Part shown: in pieces, positions 1 through 12,569 of the stretch
Numbering within the stretch: position 1 is the stretch's first letter
Layout: each line of letters opens with the position of its first letter
NCBI GenBank assembly: GCA_027924585.1
Contig: BSBM01000190.1
Coordinates: 1,364,001 to 1,428,000, forward strand
Direction of reading: 5' to 3'
Source of the DNA: Larix kaempferi
Taxonomy: Eukaryota; Streptophyta; Pinopsida; Pinales; Pinaceae
Length of the DNA stretch: 64,000 nucleotides
Notes under the pieces: model-generated
Database searches by the model: none
Told to the model about the DNA's origin: nothing
The model's input: only the letters and a program-made list of their open reading frames with translations
Program-made: the position numbers and the translations under genes

Positions 1-1268
1 TATCATCAACAATTCCGGTAGCTAGGACCTGTTGAGGATCTTTAAAATCCTTGATTACAACTTGGTGAGGTGTAAATGTCACAGTTTTACCTTCACCAGA
101 ATGAGTGATTTGATAGATTGATAACAAATTGCAGGAAATTCTTGGAACATATAGTACATCACTAAAATGACCATTATCTACTAGAACTGTTCCAGCTTCT
201 ACAAAACTTAGAGATCTATCATCACCAACAAATATTTGTTTGGTGTTACATTCATGCATAATAGAAAAGATGGTTTGATCCTTAGCCATATGATAAGATG
301 CTCCAGAATCAATGAGCCATTCATTTAAAGTAGAAGAAGAAGATGCATTATAAGAATAAATAGAAGCACAAAGTGCATGTCCATGAGAGGTAGATTCTGA
401 AGACGAATCTAGGCTGATGTGGTGCTTCTTCATTGCTGCTTCCAAGGCTGTCATCTTCTTGAAACACTTAGATTCATCATGATTATCTTTCCCACAATAG
501 TTGCAATGACTTGCCTTTTGGCTTGGATCCTTTGTCATTTTTTAAAGAAGGAGCAGACTGAGAGGGTTTTGGACCCTTGTTTGACTTATTATTGCGAAAA
601 TTTTGTTTCTTGGGAGGCTTGGACTTGTTTTTCTTTTGGTACAATGAGGCTTTCCCAGATGTATCTGCATTGTTAATTATTCCAAGATGAATGAGCTTAT
701 CTTGTTCTCTAATCATGGAATTACAAAAGGATTCAAGAGTAGGCTCTTGATAGCTAGATGCATTCAAGGATTCTTTCATGGAGTAAAATGTAGATACAAA
801 AACAGAATATGCAGGTCCAAGTTTGGAAAGAATATAATAAATGCATTGTTTGTCTTCCCTCTTAATCTTGCATTCTGCACATAAAAGTTTAAGAGTTTTG
901 TACTTAGATAAATAATCTTGTATGCATGAAAAATCACTTGGATTTAAAGAAATCAAATCATTTTCGAGTTGGTGACCTTGAATTTCATTGTGCTAACCAA
1001 ACACAGATTCCAATTTGTCCCAAGCAGCATCAGGTTCATCAATCCCAGATATGTGGAATCAAAAATCTGTAGAGATTGACATTCCAATCAATCCACGAGC
1101 TTCGTCACATCTATTTATCCATTTTATTTTCTTATCATCATCAGTAAGTTCTGTTTCTTTCCCTGAGGTAATTCTGAAAAGTCCTCTACTTCGTAGAACA
1201 TCCTCCATACAAGATTTCCATGAGAAATAGTTGAAACTAGTAAGTAGAATATCACAAGGGGCAGCCAT
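1..1268 (-). pseudogene. Copia gag-protease fragment, broken, cut by the window edge
   Basis: This is the gag and protease part of a Ty1/Copia polyprotein on the minus strand. It starts at ATG 1268 (MAAPCDILLTSFNYFSWKS), a typical Copia gag start. A CCHC zinc knuckle (CNYCGKDNHDESKC, C-x2-C-x4-H-x4-C) lies near 475-515. The aspartic protease motif WLIDSGASYHMAKD lies near 278-320 and is intact. The frame runs on to base 1 toward the GAG-pre-integrase region and leaves the window. It is broken by TGA at 1059-1061 and TAG at 993-995, both in the gag frame, and by a one-base shift near 530 that takes the zinc knuckle and protease out of the upstream gag frame. Order and family are standard for plant Copia; integrase and RT are not seen because the window ends. 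Confidence 0.88.
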
Positions 1269-2397
1269 ATTTGTAAATTAATGGCTGTGAAAGAAGAAAC
1301 CAATAGTCTGGATGCAAAGAGTTCAAAAAAATAGGCGGTTTAAAAAAAAGGGGCATTGAAAACTGACTTCGGATGATGAAGTTATGCTTGAACAAAGAAA
1401 CTGTTTAAGATGTCCCAAATAGTGACGTGGCAGATAGAGAATGTCCAGCTAAAAAAAAGGACCCCCCCCTTCCAAAGATGAACCTTTTGACAATCACTTT
1501 ACAAGAAAGTTTCTTTAAGTGAATCACTTTTGTAAAATAAGTGATTTCACTTTTACAATGATATTACTTTTAAATAGTGCAACAATAAAAAGGAATTTAA
1601 GTGACTCACTTTTTATTTTTATTTTTATTATTTAAGTGAGATACACTTTTACAATAAAGTAACTTGAAAATAGAAATTGCATGCACTTTTTCTTTTAAAA
1701 GTAACTTCCTAAGACTTGAACTCAAGACCTATTAAGGAATAAAACAACTTTGAATCAAGTGAGCAAGATTAAGGAATGAGGAATGGGGCTTTGTTTTTTG
1801 TTTTTTTTTACTCTTCTTGCTCGGTTTCCGTGCTTGCCTTTTTTTTCTACAAATCACACCACAAACCGAAACAATTTTTTTTTCTTCCACAATATGGGGT
1901 TATATCTCGTTAGCTTGCCTGGAAAGTCTATGTTTTCTCTCTGCTTATGATTTGCCGAGAACGTGCAAGGTGCACGACAAAGAGCATACGCAGTCGAGGA
2001 AAACCCTTTCCCTTTCTATTTCTGATTTTCCGAGATCGCTCAAGGTGCACGGCAAAGAGTATACGCAGACAGGGAAAGCAACAATCCTAGACTAAAAAAA
2101 TCTAATTGTAAAAACTGATAAAATATGAGATTTTTTCTTCTTTTAAAACAGAAAATAAAAAAATGCGCCACTGTAACATTATACCTCCAGATTTGATGAA
2201 ATACGTGTTTCTGAAGCAACCGGGAACCGTTTTCGATCAAACGAAAACTATTTCCCAATGGAAATGGCGCTCCGGAAGCAATGGAACACCTCTCATAGCC
2301 CAAAAATGCATAGAAATACTAGAACTAGAAACCATTTCGAGTTTCGGCAACAACAGTTCAAGATCTAGATCATAATCGGAAGCGGCTCTTCATAAAA
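1269..2397 (-). other. Untranslated leader of the left Copia element
   Basis: About 1.1 kb separates the primer-binding site from the gag start, which is long for a Copia leader. It is AT-rich and I see no convincing coding frame. It holds an imperfect direct duplication of about 70 bp at roughly 1953-2075, marked by two copies of the phrase caaggtgcacg(a/g)caaagag. It also has short repeated AAGTGA/TCACTT blocks at about 1495-1660. Insertion of unrelated sequence into the leader is possible. Confidence 0.5.
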
Positions 2398-2409
2398 GCT
2401 CTGATACCA
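2398..2409 (-). promoter_or_regulatory. Primer-binding site (initiator Met tRNA), Copia
   Basis: The minus strand reads TGGTATCAGAGC, the complement of the 3' end of plant initiator Met tRNA. It abuts the LTR terminus that begins TG at 2410 on the plus strand (CA on the minus strand). This fixes the orientation of the element and the inner LTR edge. Confidence 0.85.
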
Positions 2410-3117
2410 TGTTCGAGTACACAAGGTACTACTAAAGGACCGAAAACCAAGAGCAAGCACTTCACACAAACAGATCACAGATCAATACACCGATGTTTTG
2501 ACGTGGTTTAAACCCTCTTGAGGGAAACACTCCATGGCCTCGGCCAAATAGCTTCTACGGGACAATTTATTATGCAATGAAAGAAAGTTACAAATGAGCT
2601 TCTCATAATCGATCAAATTTCCAATGACCCTCCATGCTCTTTAAATAGAGATCATGGACCAATCGGGTGCTAAGCCATGGATCAAGGGTGGGTATGATCT
2701 AAGAGAAGTTGAGCCATCAGATCACTCTATGTCGGGAACATATTGTGACCGTCGGATTAAGTATTTACAAATGCATACTAAAGAAACACACTTTACCTAA
2801 CGGATCTATTACACAAGTTGATCTTAACTAACTCCTGAGTGTCTAAATATCCTATCATCTTCGGCAAGCGTTTGGCTTTGCTTATTTGGCAGGTGTCCGT
2901 CATTCGGATTCGCTTATTCGGTAGGAGTTAAACTCTTTTTGGTTATCAGTAAAAAGTGAAAGAAATGATTTATTTTTCCTGTCCAATCTTTGTATGTATA
3001 ATCTTAAAATATTAGATATCAAAAGTTAATCACTCTATGTATGAACAAAGTTGAACTTTTCTCATGAACAAAGTTCATGAACGTAGATGAACTATGTTCA
3101 TGAACAGAGTTCGAACA
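2410..3117 (-). repeat. 5' LTR of the left Copia element (outer edge approximate)
   Basis: The inner edge is set by the primer-binding site. The sequence 'acgtggtttaaaccctc' near 2500 is of the kind common in Copia LTRs. A TATA-like TATTTAAA on the minus strand lies at about 2640-2649, with U3 to its right. The outer edge is uncertain: TCGAACA ending at 3117 mirrors the inner TGTTCGA and would give a 708-bp LTR, but an end near 2950 is also possible. The partner LTR is outside the window, so no target duplication can be checked. Confidence 0.6.
2640..2649 (-). promoter_or_regulatory. TATA-like box in Copia LTR
   Basis: On the minus strand CTCTATTTAAAGAG contains TATTTAAA, placed about 230 bp upstream of the inner LTR edge. 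That is a sensible position for an LTR promoter driving gag. No other promoter element is certain. Confidence 0.4.
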
Positions 3118-4171
3118 TAACAGTTAGACAGTATTTGGACTTTACTTTCTTGTCATCATTTGGATCCATTTGGATATAGTGTTCCCATGCTTGATAGGCC
3201 TCTTAGATTTGGGCTTAGGTGCCATGGATAATAATATAGGTACTTATAGAATATAGATTACAATAAGTATAATTCCTTAAATAAATAATGAACAGGGATA
3301 ATTAAAAAAACATGCATAGGAAGTTATCAAATTTATTAAAAATTAAGCGTTTCGTATGCTAGCATATTTATTAAAAATTTAATAAAATAATATAGATAAA
3401 AATAAAAAGCATATCCCTGTGAATCGTGATTGTTTACAAACCTCGAACAGATTTGATAAACTATGTTCAGGAAGTTTGTTCATGCACAGAGTTCATGAAC
3501 TTTGTTCAAAACAACTACTAAAGAGGTTGGGTGTTGAGCATGTATCATGTCATGCTTGTTTGAATGATTGTATTCTTTACAAAGGCGAATATGCGACCAA
3601 ACTCCAATGTCCTGAATGTAAAAAGAAAAGAGGTATAAAAAAAAGGCAAGAGCATACATACGATAGAAAACAAAAAGACATAATAATAAGATAGTTAATA
3701 AAAATAAACTATTAATGTCAATTTTACCATAGGATGTAACTACTCTAGATGTAAATTTGAGTGCCTAGTAAAATTTGAAATTAAATACACTCATGGTGAT
3801 ATTCTTCTAACTAGCACCTCAAGTGATATAACATTACAGAGCAGTTCCTATGATCAATTTATAAAAAAGGACTCATAATTTTTATTTTGGCGTAGTCAAC
3901 AAATAATGTAGGAAAAAATAAATCTCGACTAAGCTCGTGGTATCTAGTAATCAATCCTTCCTTCCTCTGCAACAAACGCCTTGTTAATTCATTCTTAGGT
4001 TAATCATAGGCTAATATCCTTATTATTCATTGAATATATGAACTACAAGGTAATGTATCATATATGGTATTCCACTCATATTATTCCACTATATAATGGG
4101 ATGTTGGACTGTGCATGAACAGAGTTCATGAACTTTGTTGATACCCTAACACATGAACTCTGTTCATGTAG
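3041..4171. repeat. Dispersed GTTCATGAAC palindrome family
   Basis: Three clusters, at about 3041-3117, 3464-3510 and 4113-4171, are built from CATGAAC and GTTCATG units with internal motifs such as GAACAGAGTTC and GTTCATGAAC. The units occur in both orientations and are spaced irregularly, so this is not a simple tandem array. Single further copies occur at about 18690 and 18832, on the far side of element I. Confidence 0.7.
3503..3694 (+). pseudogene. CACTA (TNP2-like) transposase N-terminal fragment
   Basis: The frame reads SKQLLKRLGVE, then HACLNDCILYKGEYA, then CPECKKKR. This matches the N-terminal zinc-binding region of plant CACTA TNP2 transposases, where a K-x-L-x-x-L-G stretch is followed by H/V-x-C-x-N-D-C-x-L-Y and a CPxC pair. 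Only this segment is recognisable. The codons before it come from the palindromic repeat at 3464-3510, and the frame stops at 3692-3694. No catalytic domain is visible nearby. The family assignment is from motif memory, not a search. Confidence 0.6.
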
Positions 4172-4591
4172 TTAGCATAGATGTACCAATTTAGTGCATA
4201 CTTAGCATACATTTAGTGCAATATGATTCAATTTTGATGTACATACTCCCTTGTCATCTTTGAAAGAGTCCGATCGCTGGAGAATCTTTGCAGCAAATGG
4301 TGTTCCAATGTCTACACCAAGTTCACATGATCCTAATGTTTATTTCCACTTGCACATTTGAACAAACATATATAACACGCTTCTATTATTCAATCCAAGT
4401 CATAAATTCCATCTCATCTCATAACTAAAGTTGTTCCATAAGTGCAAATCATAACAACACTTACAATCTTTATTTTGTCTTATATAACATAACATCTTTT
4501 TTTGGGAGATTAGGTTAAATGTTTGGAATATTAAAATATCAAAACATGTAGAATTTGATTATGTTATGAGTTGATAGTTGTGTAAATGCAG
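3695..4591. other. AT-rich stretch, no gene seen
   Basis: Apart from the palindromic cluster at 4113-4171, I see no coding, RNA or structured repeat signal here. Confidence 0.5.
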
Positions 4592-4911
4592 ACATTATAT
4601 CAAATGGAAAGAGAGGAGTCTTTGAGGCAAAAGCGCAGGAGGTAATTAAGAGTTTTTGTCTCGAGTGATAATCAAAGGTTGTTGGCTTCACCTCGAGATT
4701 CAAACTTATTGTACAGTTCACATTCATCCGATCACCGGTGAGGCCAAAGGTGTACAAATGATTCCCCTGTATCTTCTATGGGAGAACGTGGATCTCGACC
4801 TGCTGTTGGTGTGAACATTTATGTTTTAATACATGTATCAATTGTAATTTTGTGCGTGTTCAAAAATTTTGTACATATTTACACACATCTGTGTATGTAT
4901 TTTAAGCAAAG

Positions 4912-5070
4912 CAAGGTTCGGAAGAGGCTCGTAATTCTACACAGAAGGAGCAAGGTCGATCAAGCAGGACAGATGTTGAAACAAATGTGGGTGTAGAGCA
5001 AGGTTCAGAAGAGGCTCATTATTCTACACAGAGGGACGAAGGTTGAGCTAGGATGACATATGTTGAACTA
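4912..5070 (+). repeat. 87-bp (29-codon) repeat in gene A exon
   Basis: CAAGGTTC(G/A)GAAGAGGCTC starts at 4912 and again at 4999, exactly 87 bp apart. Both copies read QGSEEA..STQ in the gene A frame. The second copy ends at the element I insertion point. Confidence 0.65.
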
Positions 5071-7941
5071 TGTAATGCCCGCCTCCGCAGTTATGATTGG
5101 TTAAACTATTGAGACCTATGTTTGTTTAAACTATTGAGACTTATGACTGAATTGACTATTGAGGGCACTAGATTGAAGTTACCTGGTTTTATAAAACTTA
5201 GATAATAGAAATTGCTTTGGAAATTATCATATGAAATGGAAATGGTTAGATGAATGACAAAAATGCTTTATAATTAAAATGATGAAAATGCTCGACTGAC
5301 TGAGAAATGATTAGATGAATGATGAAAATGCTTTATAATGAAAATGATGAAAATGCTCGACTGACTGAGAAATGATTAGATAAATGATGAAAATGATTTA
5401 TAATGAAAATGATGAAAATGCTCGACTGACTGGGAAATGATTAGATGAATGTTGAAAGTGTTTTATAATGAAAACAATGAAAATGTTCGACTGACTGAGA
5501 CATGATGATAAATGATGAATAATTTGTATGCTCGATTGACTGAGATACTAGAATGAATGATGGAAATATTTTATAGTGCAGTGCTACTAATGTGCGCTTG
5601 AGTGTGTGCAGTGGTAGGTAAGACGATTTACCGACTTACCCACAATGGAATTATAGGGGTCGTCAGAATGGAAAGAGCACATAGGGGTATGATGACAAAC
5701 TGTCGACCTTGAGATAACAATCCACACATGAGTAGGAAGCCATTTCAGCTCACCCGGGGAAGCGTGTGCCGTACGGGCGAGGCCATAACGACTTGGTCGT
5801 GTACGATGAGTTGAGGGGTGCGCGATAAGGAGGACCTTATCCATCAGCGACCTTTAGTCTCCAAGAAAGCATAGTTGGAAGGTCGCGGTAAAGATTCCCG
5901 ATCGCTACGTGGTACTCTCCATAAGAAGAATGAAATGGAACTGTCGGAAGGACCTGCCAAAGAGGTACCTAGAGAACAAAGGGAAGAAGTTATCTAATGA
6001 AAATATACAAATTGAAAATATACAAATTGAAATTACAAAGGGAAGAAGGTGTATGATGGCACTCTTCACGCCCTATTTTGTTTTCCTGAGTAGTGTCTCC
6101 AGAAGTAGAATTTATAATAATGTAACTGCCATATTTAACTTTTGTATTCTATCTCCTTGAATTTTGAAGGGTGTGGATGGCAATCTTCATGTTCTAAGTT
6201 CGACTTCTTGGTTAGGTGTCTTCAGAATTAATGATTACCATATGAAATTGCCTTACTCAATCATGCTGTATCGCTGGAGTTTCCAAAATTTCTCTGCATG
6301 ATGTTTTAAACACTCGGGGTTAAACTTATTTATTCTCTCCTCTAAAAGCACCCAAACCTTGCCCGTTTTTAGAGCTTTATGTTGACATGGAAATCTGGTT
6401 AGAGCCCAATTGTTAGCACTGTCATTGTAGGCTGGAATTTACCTTACCCTACCATGCACTGATTGAGGAGTGGGTTACGGTGGGAAAGGCACTACACCAT
6501 CCACCCGCTTCTCGCCGAGCCATGGAGTAACTATTTTTCCAAGATCCACGACTGTCTCTTGTTCAAACGTTCACAACAAATTTTAGCAACTGCCTCTGTA
6601 AATTTCTGATTGACCATCTATCCACTGTCACGCATCAATCCTCAGGAATGGGGGTAGATTCGATCCCGGATGTCACCTATCAGGAAACCCAGCAGTTACA
6701 TTCGGGCATGGGATGCCACCAGCGACGTGGTGTGGAGATAATGGGTTCAATTTATCTTTTCGACTACATTCTATTCTACTACGCTCTTAATTTTGATTAA
6801 GAAATGAACTACATTTTTATAACCACCTTATAATGAGGTAGTAGGATGCTATTATTTACGTACTTATTTTTAGAGGAAAAAAAAACTAAAATTTATTATT
6901 ATAGGTGCAAACTTTATATTTGTATCAGTGGAATGTTCCGTTCATATCAATTCATTTTTCAAGGGGAGATCGATATATAATGCCATTATTTATGCTATTC
7001 ATATTTAGATAAAATGTCATTGTTGTGCAAATTATGTTTTGATGTATAAATGGAATAGTTGTTTATGATATTTTCATATATCAAATGAAATTGAAATCTA
7101 GTATTTACTTTATGCCAATCTATAGTTATATACAAAATATCATTGTTGTGCCAATTATGTTTGATGTATAAATGGAATAGTTGTTTATGATACTTCATAT
7201 TTCAATTGAAATTGAAATAAGGTACTTACTTTATGCCAATCTATAGTTATAGACAAAATGTCATTATTGTGGAAATTATGTTTAGATGTATAAATGGAAT
7301 AGTTGTTTATGATAATTCATAATTCAAATGGAATTGAATTTATTACTTACTTTATGTCAACCAATAGTTATAGAAATGAAAGGAAGTGCCTTTAATTATG
7401 TCAAGCTACATATCAAAAGGTGGAATTGATAGGTAATGCCATTAATTTTTAGTTAGATGAATTGTTGATATTATACTATTTATGTTGGATGAATTGTCAT
7501 TATTGCGTAAATATATTTAGATGTCGGAGTGGAATAGCCTCGTTTATGTCACTTCATGTCTCAAAAGATAGAATTGAAAATTAGTCTCATCTATATATCA
7601 TTTCATATTTCAAAAGGTAACATTGAAAGGTAGTACCCTATTTATGTCAATCTATAAATCACCGAAATGAAATGAATGTTCTTATTTAGTTATATTGCAA
7701 ACATTATATTACTTCACTAGAAAAGTAGAAGATGACCATGGTTAAATTTGATATATAGAGAATTGTGTACCTCAATTAATTGAATGAAACCCTTATATTG
7801 TCTCTAGAATAAATGTTGAATGTTGATGTATTGAATGAATTATGTGTTTCAAATTTCCATAACAACTGGAGGGTATGAATTTGCTCTTAGTTAAGGGTCT
7901 AATAAAAAAAAAAAAAATTACCTAGATCGACGGGCGCTACA
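5071..7941 (+). repeat. 5' LTR of element I
   Basis: 2,871 bp, from TGTAATGCCC to GGGCGCTACA. Compared with the 3' copy it lacks about 1.9 kb at around 6040 (matching 3'-LTR 13565-15510). It keeps about 450 bp (roughly 6575-7028) and about 70 bp (roughly 7340-7420) that the 3' copy has lost. It contains the 65-bp array at 5217-5545. Confidence 0.92.
5217..5545. repeat. 65-bp tandem array in 5' LTR of element I
   Basis: The phrase CTCGACTGACTGAG recurs at 5291, 5356 and 5421, exactly 65 bp apart, within units of the type 'gattagatgaatgatgaaaa'. About five units are visible, the outer ones diverged. Confidence 0.85.
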
Positions 7942-7943
7942 TT

Positions 7944-7955
7944 TGGTAACAGAGC
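7944..7955 (+). promoter_or_regulatory. Primer-binding site of element I
   Basis: TGGTAACAGAGC, one mismatch from the initiator-Met site TGGTATCAGAGC, follows the LTR end after a 2-base spacer (tt). Confidence 0.82.
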
Positions 7956-8055
7956 GCAGTCGAACTTAGTTCGGACCAAGATGTTTTCGTAAGAACTTGA
8001 TAAACTACTTTGGAATTAATAAATTTTATTTGTGTTTGACAATCAGACTTTTTCC

Positions 8056-11000
8056 ATGGACTGGCAAACTCATTGGGGAAGGACAGGAAGAGGGAGAGAA
8101 CGGGAAACACGTCCACAAACCCCTCCAGTCGCCACACCTCCTATAGCTGAAGAGACTGTTAATCTACCTGCCAGCAAAGTGATGGATATGATGAGAGACT
8201 TCCAGAGGATGTTAGAAGCATTGATGCACCAACTAGACCACTAGGAAAACAGACCTATAGCTCCTGCGGTTGAACCACCGAATCCACCACCAGCTAACCT
8301 GCATAGAGAATTGGAAAAAGTGAGATTCCCAGAGTTTTGGGGCTCCACTGAAGGAGCCGCGACCGAATAATGGTTAGAGAACATGGAGATGTTCTTTGCT
8401 TTGAGGGATTACACCTCGAATTTAAAAGTACAGATGGCTATCCTACAGCTGCAAGGAGAATCCTTACTTTGGTGGAAGACCTTGAAACCACAATTGGGGG
8501 TTGGGAGCACTGAAGTGTCTTGGGAGTTGTTTGAGGAGCATTTCCGTAAGCACTACATGTCAGAAGAGTTCATTGAGAGGCAACTCAATGAATTCAATGC
8601 TCTCTGACAGGGAGGAAGGATGGTGCAGGAATATGAAATCAGGTTTATTGAACTTCTGAGGTATGCACCTCACATCTCAACAGAGAAACTGAAGGTGAAT
8701 AAGTATGTGTACGGGCTGAATGGAAACATCCGAGACAAGGTTCGCATTCTCACTCCACCGACCTTACATGATGCTATTCAGAAGGCACTAATTGCCAATG
8801 AGGAACTGATGAGCGGAGGCTCATCCAGGAATTTTTTTTCCAATTGGGCTCGAGTAGGACCACCATTTGATCCACCTAAAGTAAAATTCGGGCGGTGAAG
8901 TAATGTCAGAGGACCTATGCATGGGAAAACTGTTAGAGACAACAGAACGCTGTACAAGCCGCCTCCCAAGAGGGACACCACGAGATCATTTGGAAAACTT
9001 GCACAGCCGGGACCACGCACCAATAATGCACCCGCTGGAAGAACAAGAAAGGGAACAAAGGAAGGGTGTTGGGGTTAAGGTGGCCCGCACTATTAGAGTG
9101 ACTACCCACAGCAGCAGTTAGGACCGAGACAAGGACAAAGACCACCCCATACTACTGCAGCAGATCTGGGAAGAGCACATCGTATTCATGCGGTGGTAAA
9201 CAACCATAAGGCAGAACATCAGTCTACAATTTTCGAAACAACTAGCACCATTAACGGTATGAAATTTTCCTTACTTATTGACCTAGGTGCTACTGAAAGC
9301 TTTATTTCTCATTCTGCATTAGAAAGAAGCATGATGATGGCATGTGCTCAAGATGATTTCGACTTAGTCGAGATGGCATCCGGGAATAACCAGAGTGTGG
9401 GATTGAAACTAAAAGATTGTGAATTAGACATAGGAGTATGTCGCACTAGGAATTCCTTCTATGCGACCGCCCTTAGAGCCTATGACTTAATCCTGGGCAT
9501 GGATTGGTTGGAATCCCATGCCACCATTTTAGACTGTCGTAGCAAGGAGATAAATTTTTATGACGATGAAAGTCAAAAGAAGGTCCTCAAAGGGATGCAG
9601 AATAAACTATCGCTGCAGATGATTTCTGCTTTGTAGCTAAAGAGAAGCCTGAGGAAGGGATGTCAGCTCTATGTTGCGATAGCAATGAACAAAGACAAGG
9701 ACAAGGCTGACATAGCCGACCATACCTTATTTGCGGAATACATGGATGTATTTCTTGAAGCCTTACCCGGATTACCACCTCAGAGAGAATTAGACTTCAC
9801 CATCGTACTCAAACCGGGAATCGAACCAATCGCGAGAGCTCCTTACAGAATGTCTGTGCCAGAACTGAAGGAACTACAGATGTAGTTACAAGAGCTCTTG
9901 GATCTAGGGATGATTAGACCAAGCGTCTCCCCGTGGGGAGCACCAGTACTCTTTGTTAAAAAGAAGGATGGGTCATGGCAACTCTGCATTGACTATCGCC
10001 AATTGAACAAAGCTATTGTGAGGAACCAGTATCCCTTGCCTAGGATCGACGACTTGTTCAATCAGATGAAAGGCACCATAATATTTTTGAAGATTGATTT
10101 ACGATCAGGCTATCACCAGCTGCGAATCCGAGAAGCTGATATTCATAAAAATGCATTTAAGATGTGGTTTGGGCACTACGAGTTCGTAGTGGTACCTTTT
10201 GGGATAACCAATGCACCTAGTGTATTCATGAACTTGATGAATGGCATATTCCGCTAGTACCTAGACAAGTTCGTACAAGTATTTCTTGATGATATCCTTA
10301 TCTACTCAAGGACACCAAAGGAACATGAGGAACACATCAAATTGGTATTACAATGTCTCCAAGAGAACCAAATTTATGGGAAGTTGTCAAAGTGTTCCTT
10401 CTTTCAGAAGGAAATCCATTACTTAGGACACATCATTTTAGGTGACAGCATAGCCGTGGACCCCGCCAAGATTGAGGCCATTCGGGAATGGCCAGCGCCG
10501 ACGAATGTACATGAAGTGAGAAGCTTCATGGGACTTGTTGGATATTACAGAAGGTTTGTGGAAGGGTTCTCAAGGATTGCGGGACCAATCATCGAGCTAC
10601 AGAAAAAGGATCGGCCTTTTATATGGACAGATAAATGTGCGAAATCATTTGAGAAATTGAAAGAATTGTTAACAACGGCATCGATCCTGAAGGTACCGGA
10701 CATGGAGGAGGACTTCCTGGTATGCACCGATGCATCAAAGGATGGAGTCAGATGTGTACTAATGTAGGGAGGTAGAGCGATTGCCTACTCATCTAGAAGA
10801 CTCAGGCTGCATGACGAAAACTATGCGACCCACGATATGGAACTGACTATAGTGATGCATGCCTTACGCCTTTGGAAACATTATTTGGTGGGAAGAAAGT
10901 TTGAACTTAAGACGGATCACCATGGATTGGAGTATATCTTCACACAGAGTGATCTAAATGCTAGACAGAGGAGATGGCCTGAACAACTAAGTGAGTATGA

Positions 11001-12514
11001 CTTCGACATCTCCTATGTGAAAGGGACCCTGAACAAGGTGGCAGATGCACTTAGTTGTAGACCCCGCATATTCTGAGTAATTCCGATGCAGACCAACTTG
11101 AGAGAAAAGGTGCTTGGGATTCAACAAGAAGACATTGGTACAATAAGGTAAGGACTGAGCTAGAATAGGAACATATGAAATTACCCAAGTATGAGGGTTA
11201 TTCCTTGGAAAGTGATGGGTTGTTACGATACAACAACCATATTTATGTGCCAGAGAATAGTGGGCTTAGGAACCTGATCCTAGAAGAAGCTCACCGAGTT
11301 ATATATAGAGCACATCCGAGAGTGAAAAAGATGTATGCAGATCTTTATCCCTTATTTTTTTGGCATGGCATGAAGAAAGACGTAGTGAACTTTGTCACCA
11401 GATGCATGGAGTGTTAGCTAGTCAAGGAAGAACATAGACATCCCGCCGGACTACTCCAGCTTCACGCCATCCTTGAGTCAAAGTGGGAGATTATCTCCAT
11501 GGATTTTATTGTGGGATTACCATTGACCCGCAAGAGACATGATACCATTTTTGTGGTAGTAGACACTCTCATGAAGAGTGCGCATTTCATTTTCATCAAA
11601 ATACTTATCAGGCACCTGAGATCGCTAGAGTATTCATTGCTGAGATAGTACAATTGCATGGAGTGCCGAGGAAGATAATATCTGATCAGAGATCAGTATT
11701 CACAAGTATATTTTGGACGAGCTTCCAGGAATCTATGGGAACGTGACTCAACTTTAGCATAGCATACCATCCTGAGACAAATGGACAGACTGAGAGGGTG
11801 AACCTGATACTAGAGGAAATGCTGAGGATGTATGTGATGGATCAGTAGACCCGTTGGGAGGAGTGTTTACCTCTAATAGAGTTAGCCTATAACAACGGCT
11901 ATCAGAGTTCTATACAGATGGCACCATTCGAGTTTTTGTATGGCTTACCATCTCGGACACCCTTGAGTTGGGATAGACTAGAGGATAGGACCTTGCTTGG
12001 ACCCGAAGTGATTCAGGAGATGGAGGAACAGATGGCAGGCATACGTGCTTGACTGAAAGAAGCACAGGATCGACAGAAGTGTTATGCCGATGCGCATAGA
12101 CTTGACTGATAATATCAGGTTGGAGATCAAGCATTTTTGTAGGTCACACCGCAAAAGAGTATTATCAGATTTGGGAAAGGGACGAAACTATCTCGTAGGT
12201 TCGTGCGACCCTTCGAGATAGTGGAGTGGATAGGACCGGTTGCCTATCATCTAGCACTACCATCATCACTACATATGATGCACAATGTTTTTCATGTATC
12301 ATCACTTGGACATTACATTTCAGATTTTGCACATATCATTGACATGAGTAACCTACAGATATCAAACGAAGGGGCTGCGACGACAGAGCCGATATGCATA
12401 TTGGACCGTCGAACACAAGAGCTTAGACACCGTGTGATTGATCAGGTTAAATTTCAGTGGGACAACTATAGTCCTAGTTCTGCAACCTGGGAGGATGCAA
12501 CTGGGATGCATTAA
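8056..12514 (+). pseudogene. Gag-pol polyprotein of element I, many stops
   Basis: One frame runs from ATG 8056 to about 11076 without an indel but with 11 stops: 8242, 8368, 8605, 8896, 9076, 9094, 9634, 9883, 10255, 10765 and 11074. Gag is at 8056-9110; its zinc knuckle near 9067-9105 is destroyed by two stops and a Cys-to-Tyr change. The protease motif (about 9277-9300) reads LIDLGATESFIS, so the usual D-S/T-G is altered. RT has [16 protein letters not shown] and FLDDILIYS (about 10285-10310). RNase H has CTDASKDG and ends near 11070 at VADAL. Frame changes occur between 11076 and 11175 and again downstream. Integrase keeps HPRVKKMYADL, a CMEC pair, and [11 protein letters not shown] around 11770. 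The C-terminus near 12395-12510 has the chromodomain-like CILDRR and ATWE. No active protein can be made from it. Confidence 0.93.
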
Positions 12515-12555
12515 AAATTTCATTTTTTGTTTTGAACTTCGGGATGAAGTTTTAA

Positions 12556-12569
12556 TAAGAGGGGGTGTA
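12556..12569 (+). promoter_or_regulatory. Polypurine tract of element I
   Basis: AAGAGGGGGTG lies immediately before the TGTAACGCC start of the 3' LTR, the expected second-strand primer position. Confidence 0.75.

Noticed and set aside
3041-3117. Heat-shock-element or hormone-response-element reading of GAACAGAGTTC / TTCATGAAC
   Set aside because: Spacing does not give a proper array of GAA blocks for a heat-shock element, and plants lack steroid-receptor elements; a repeat-family explanation is simpler.
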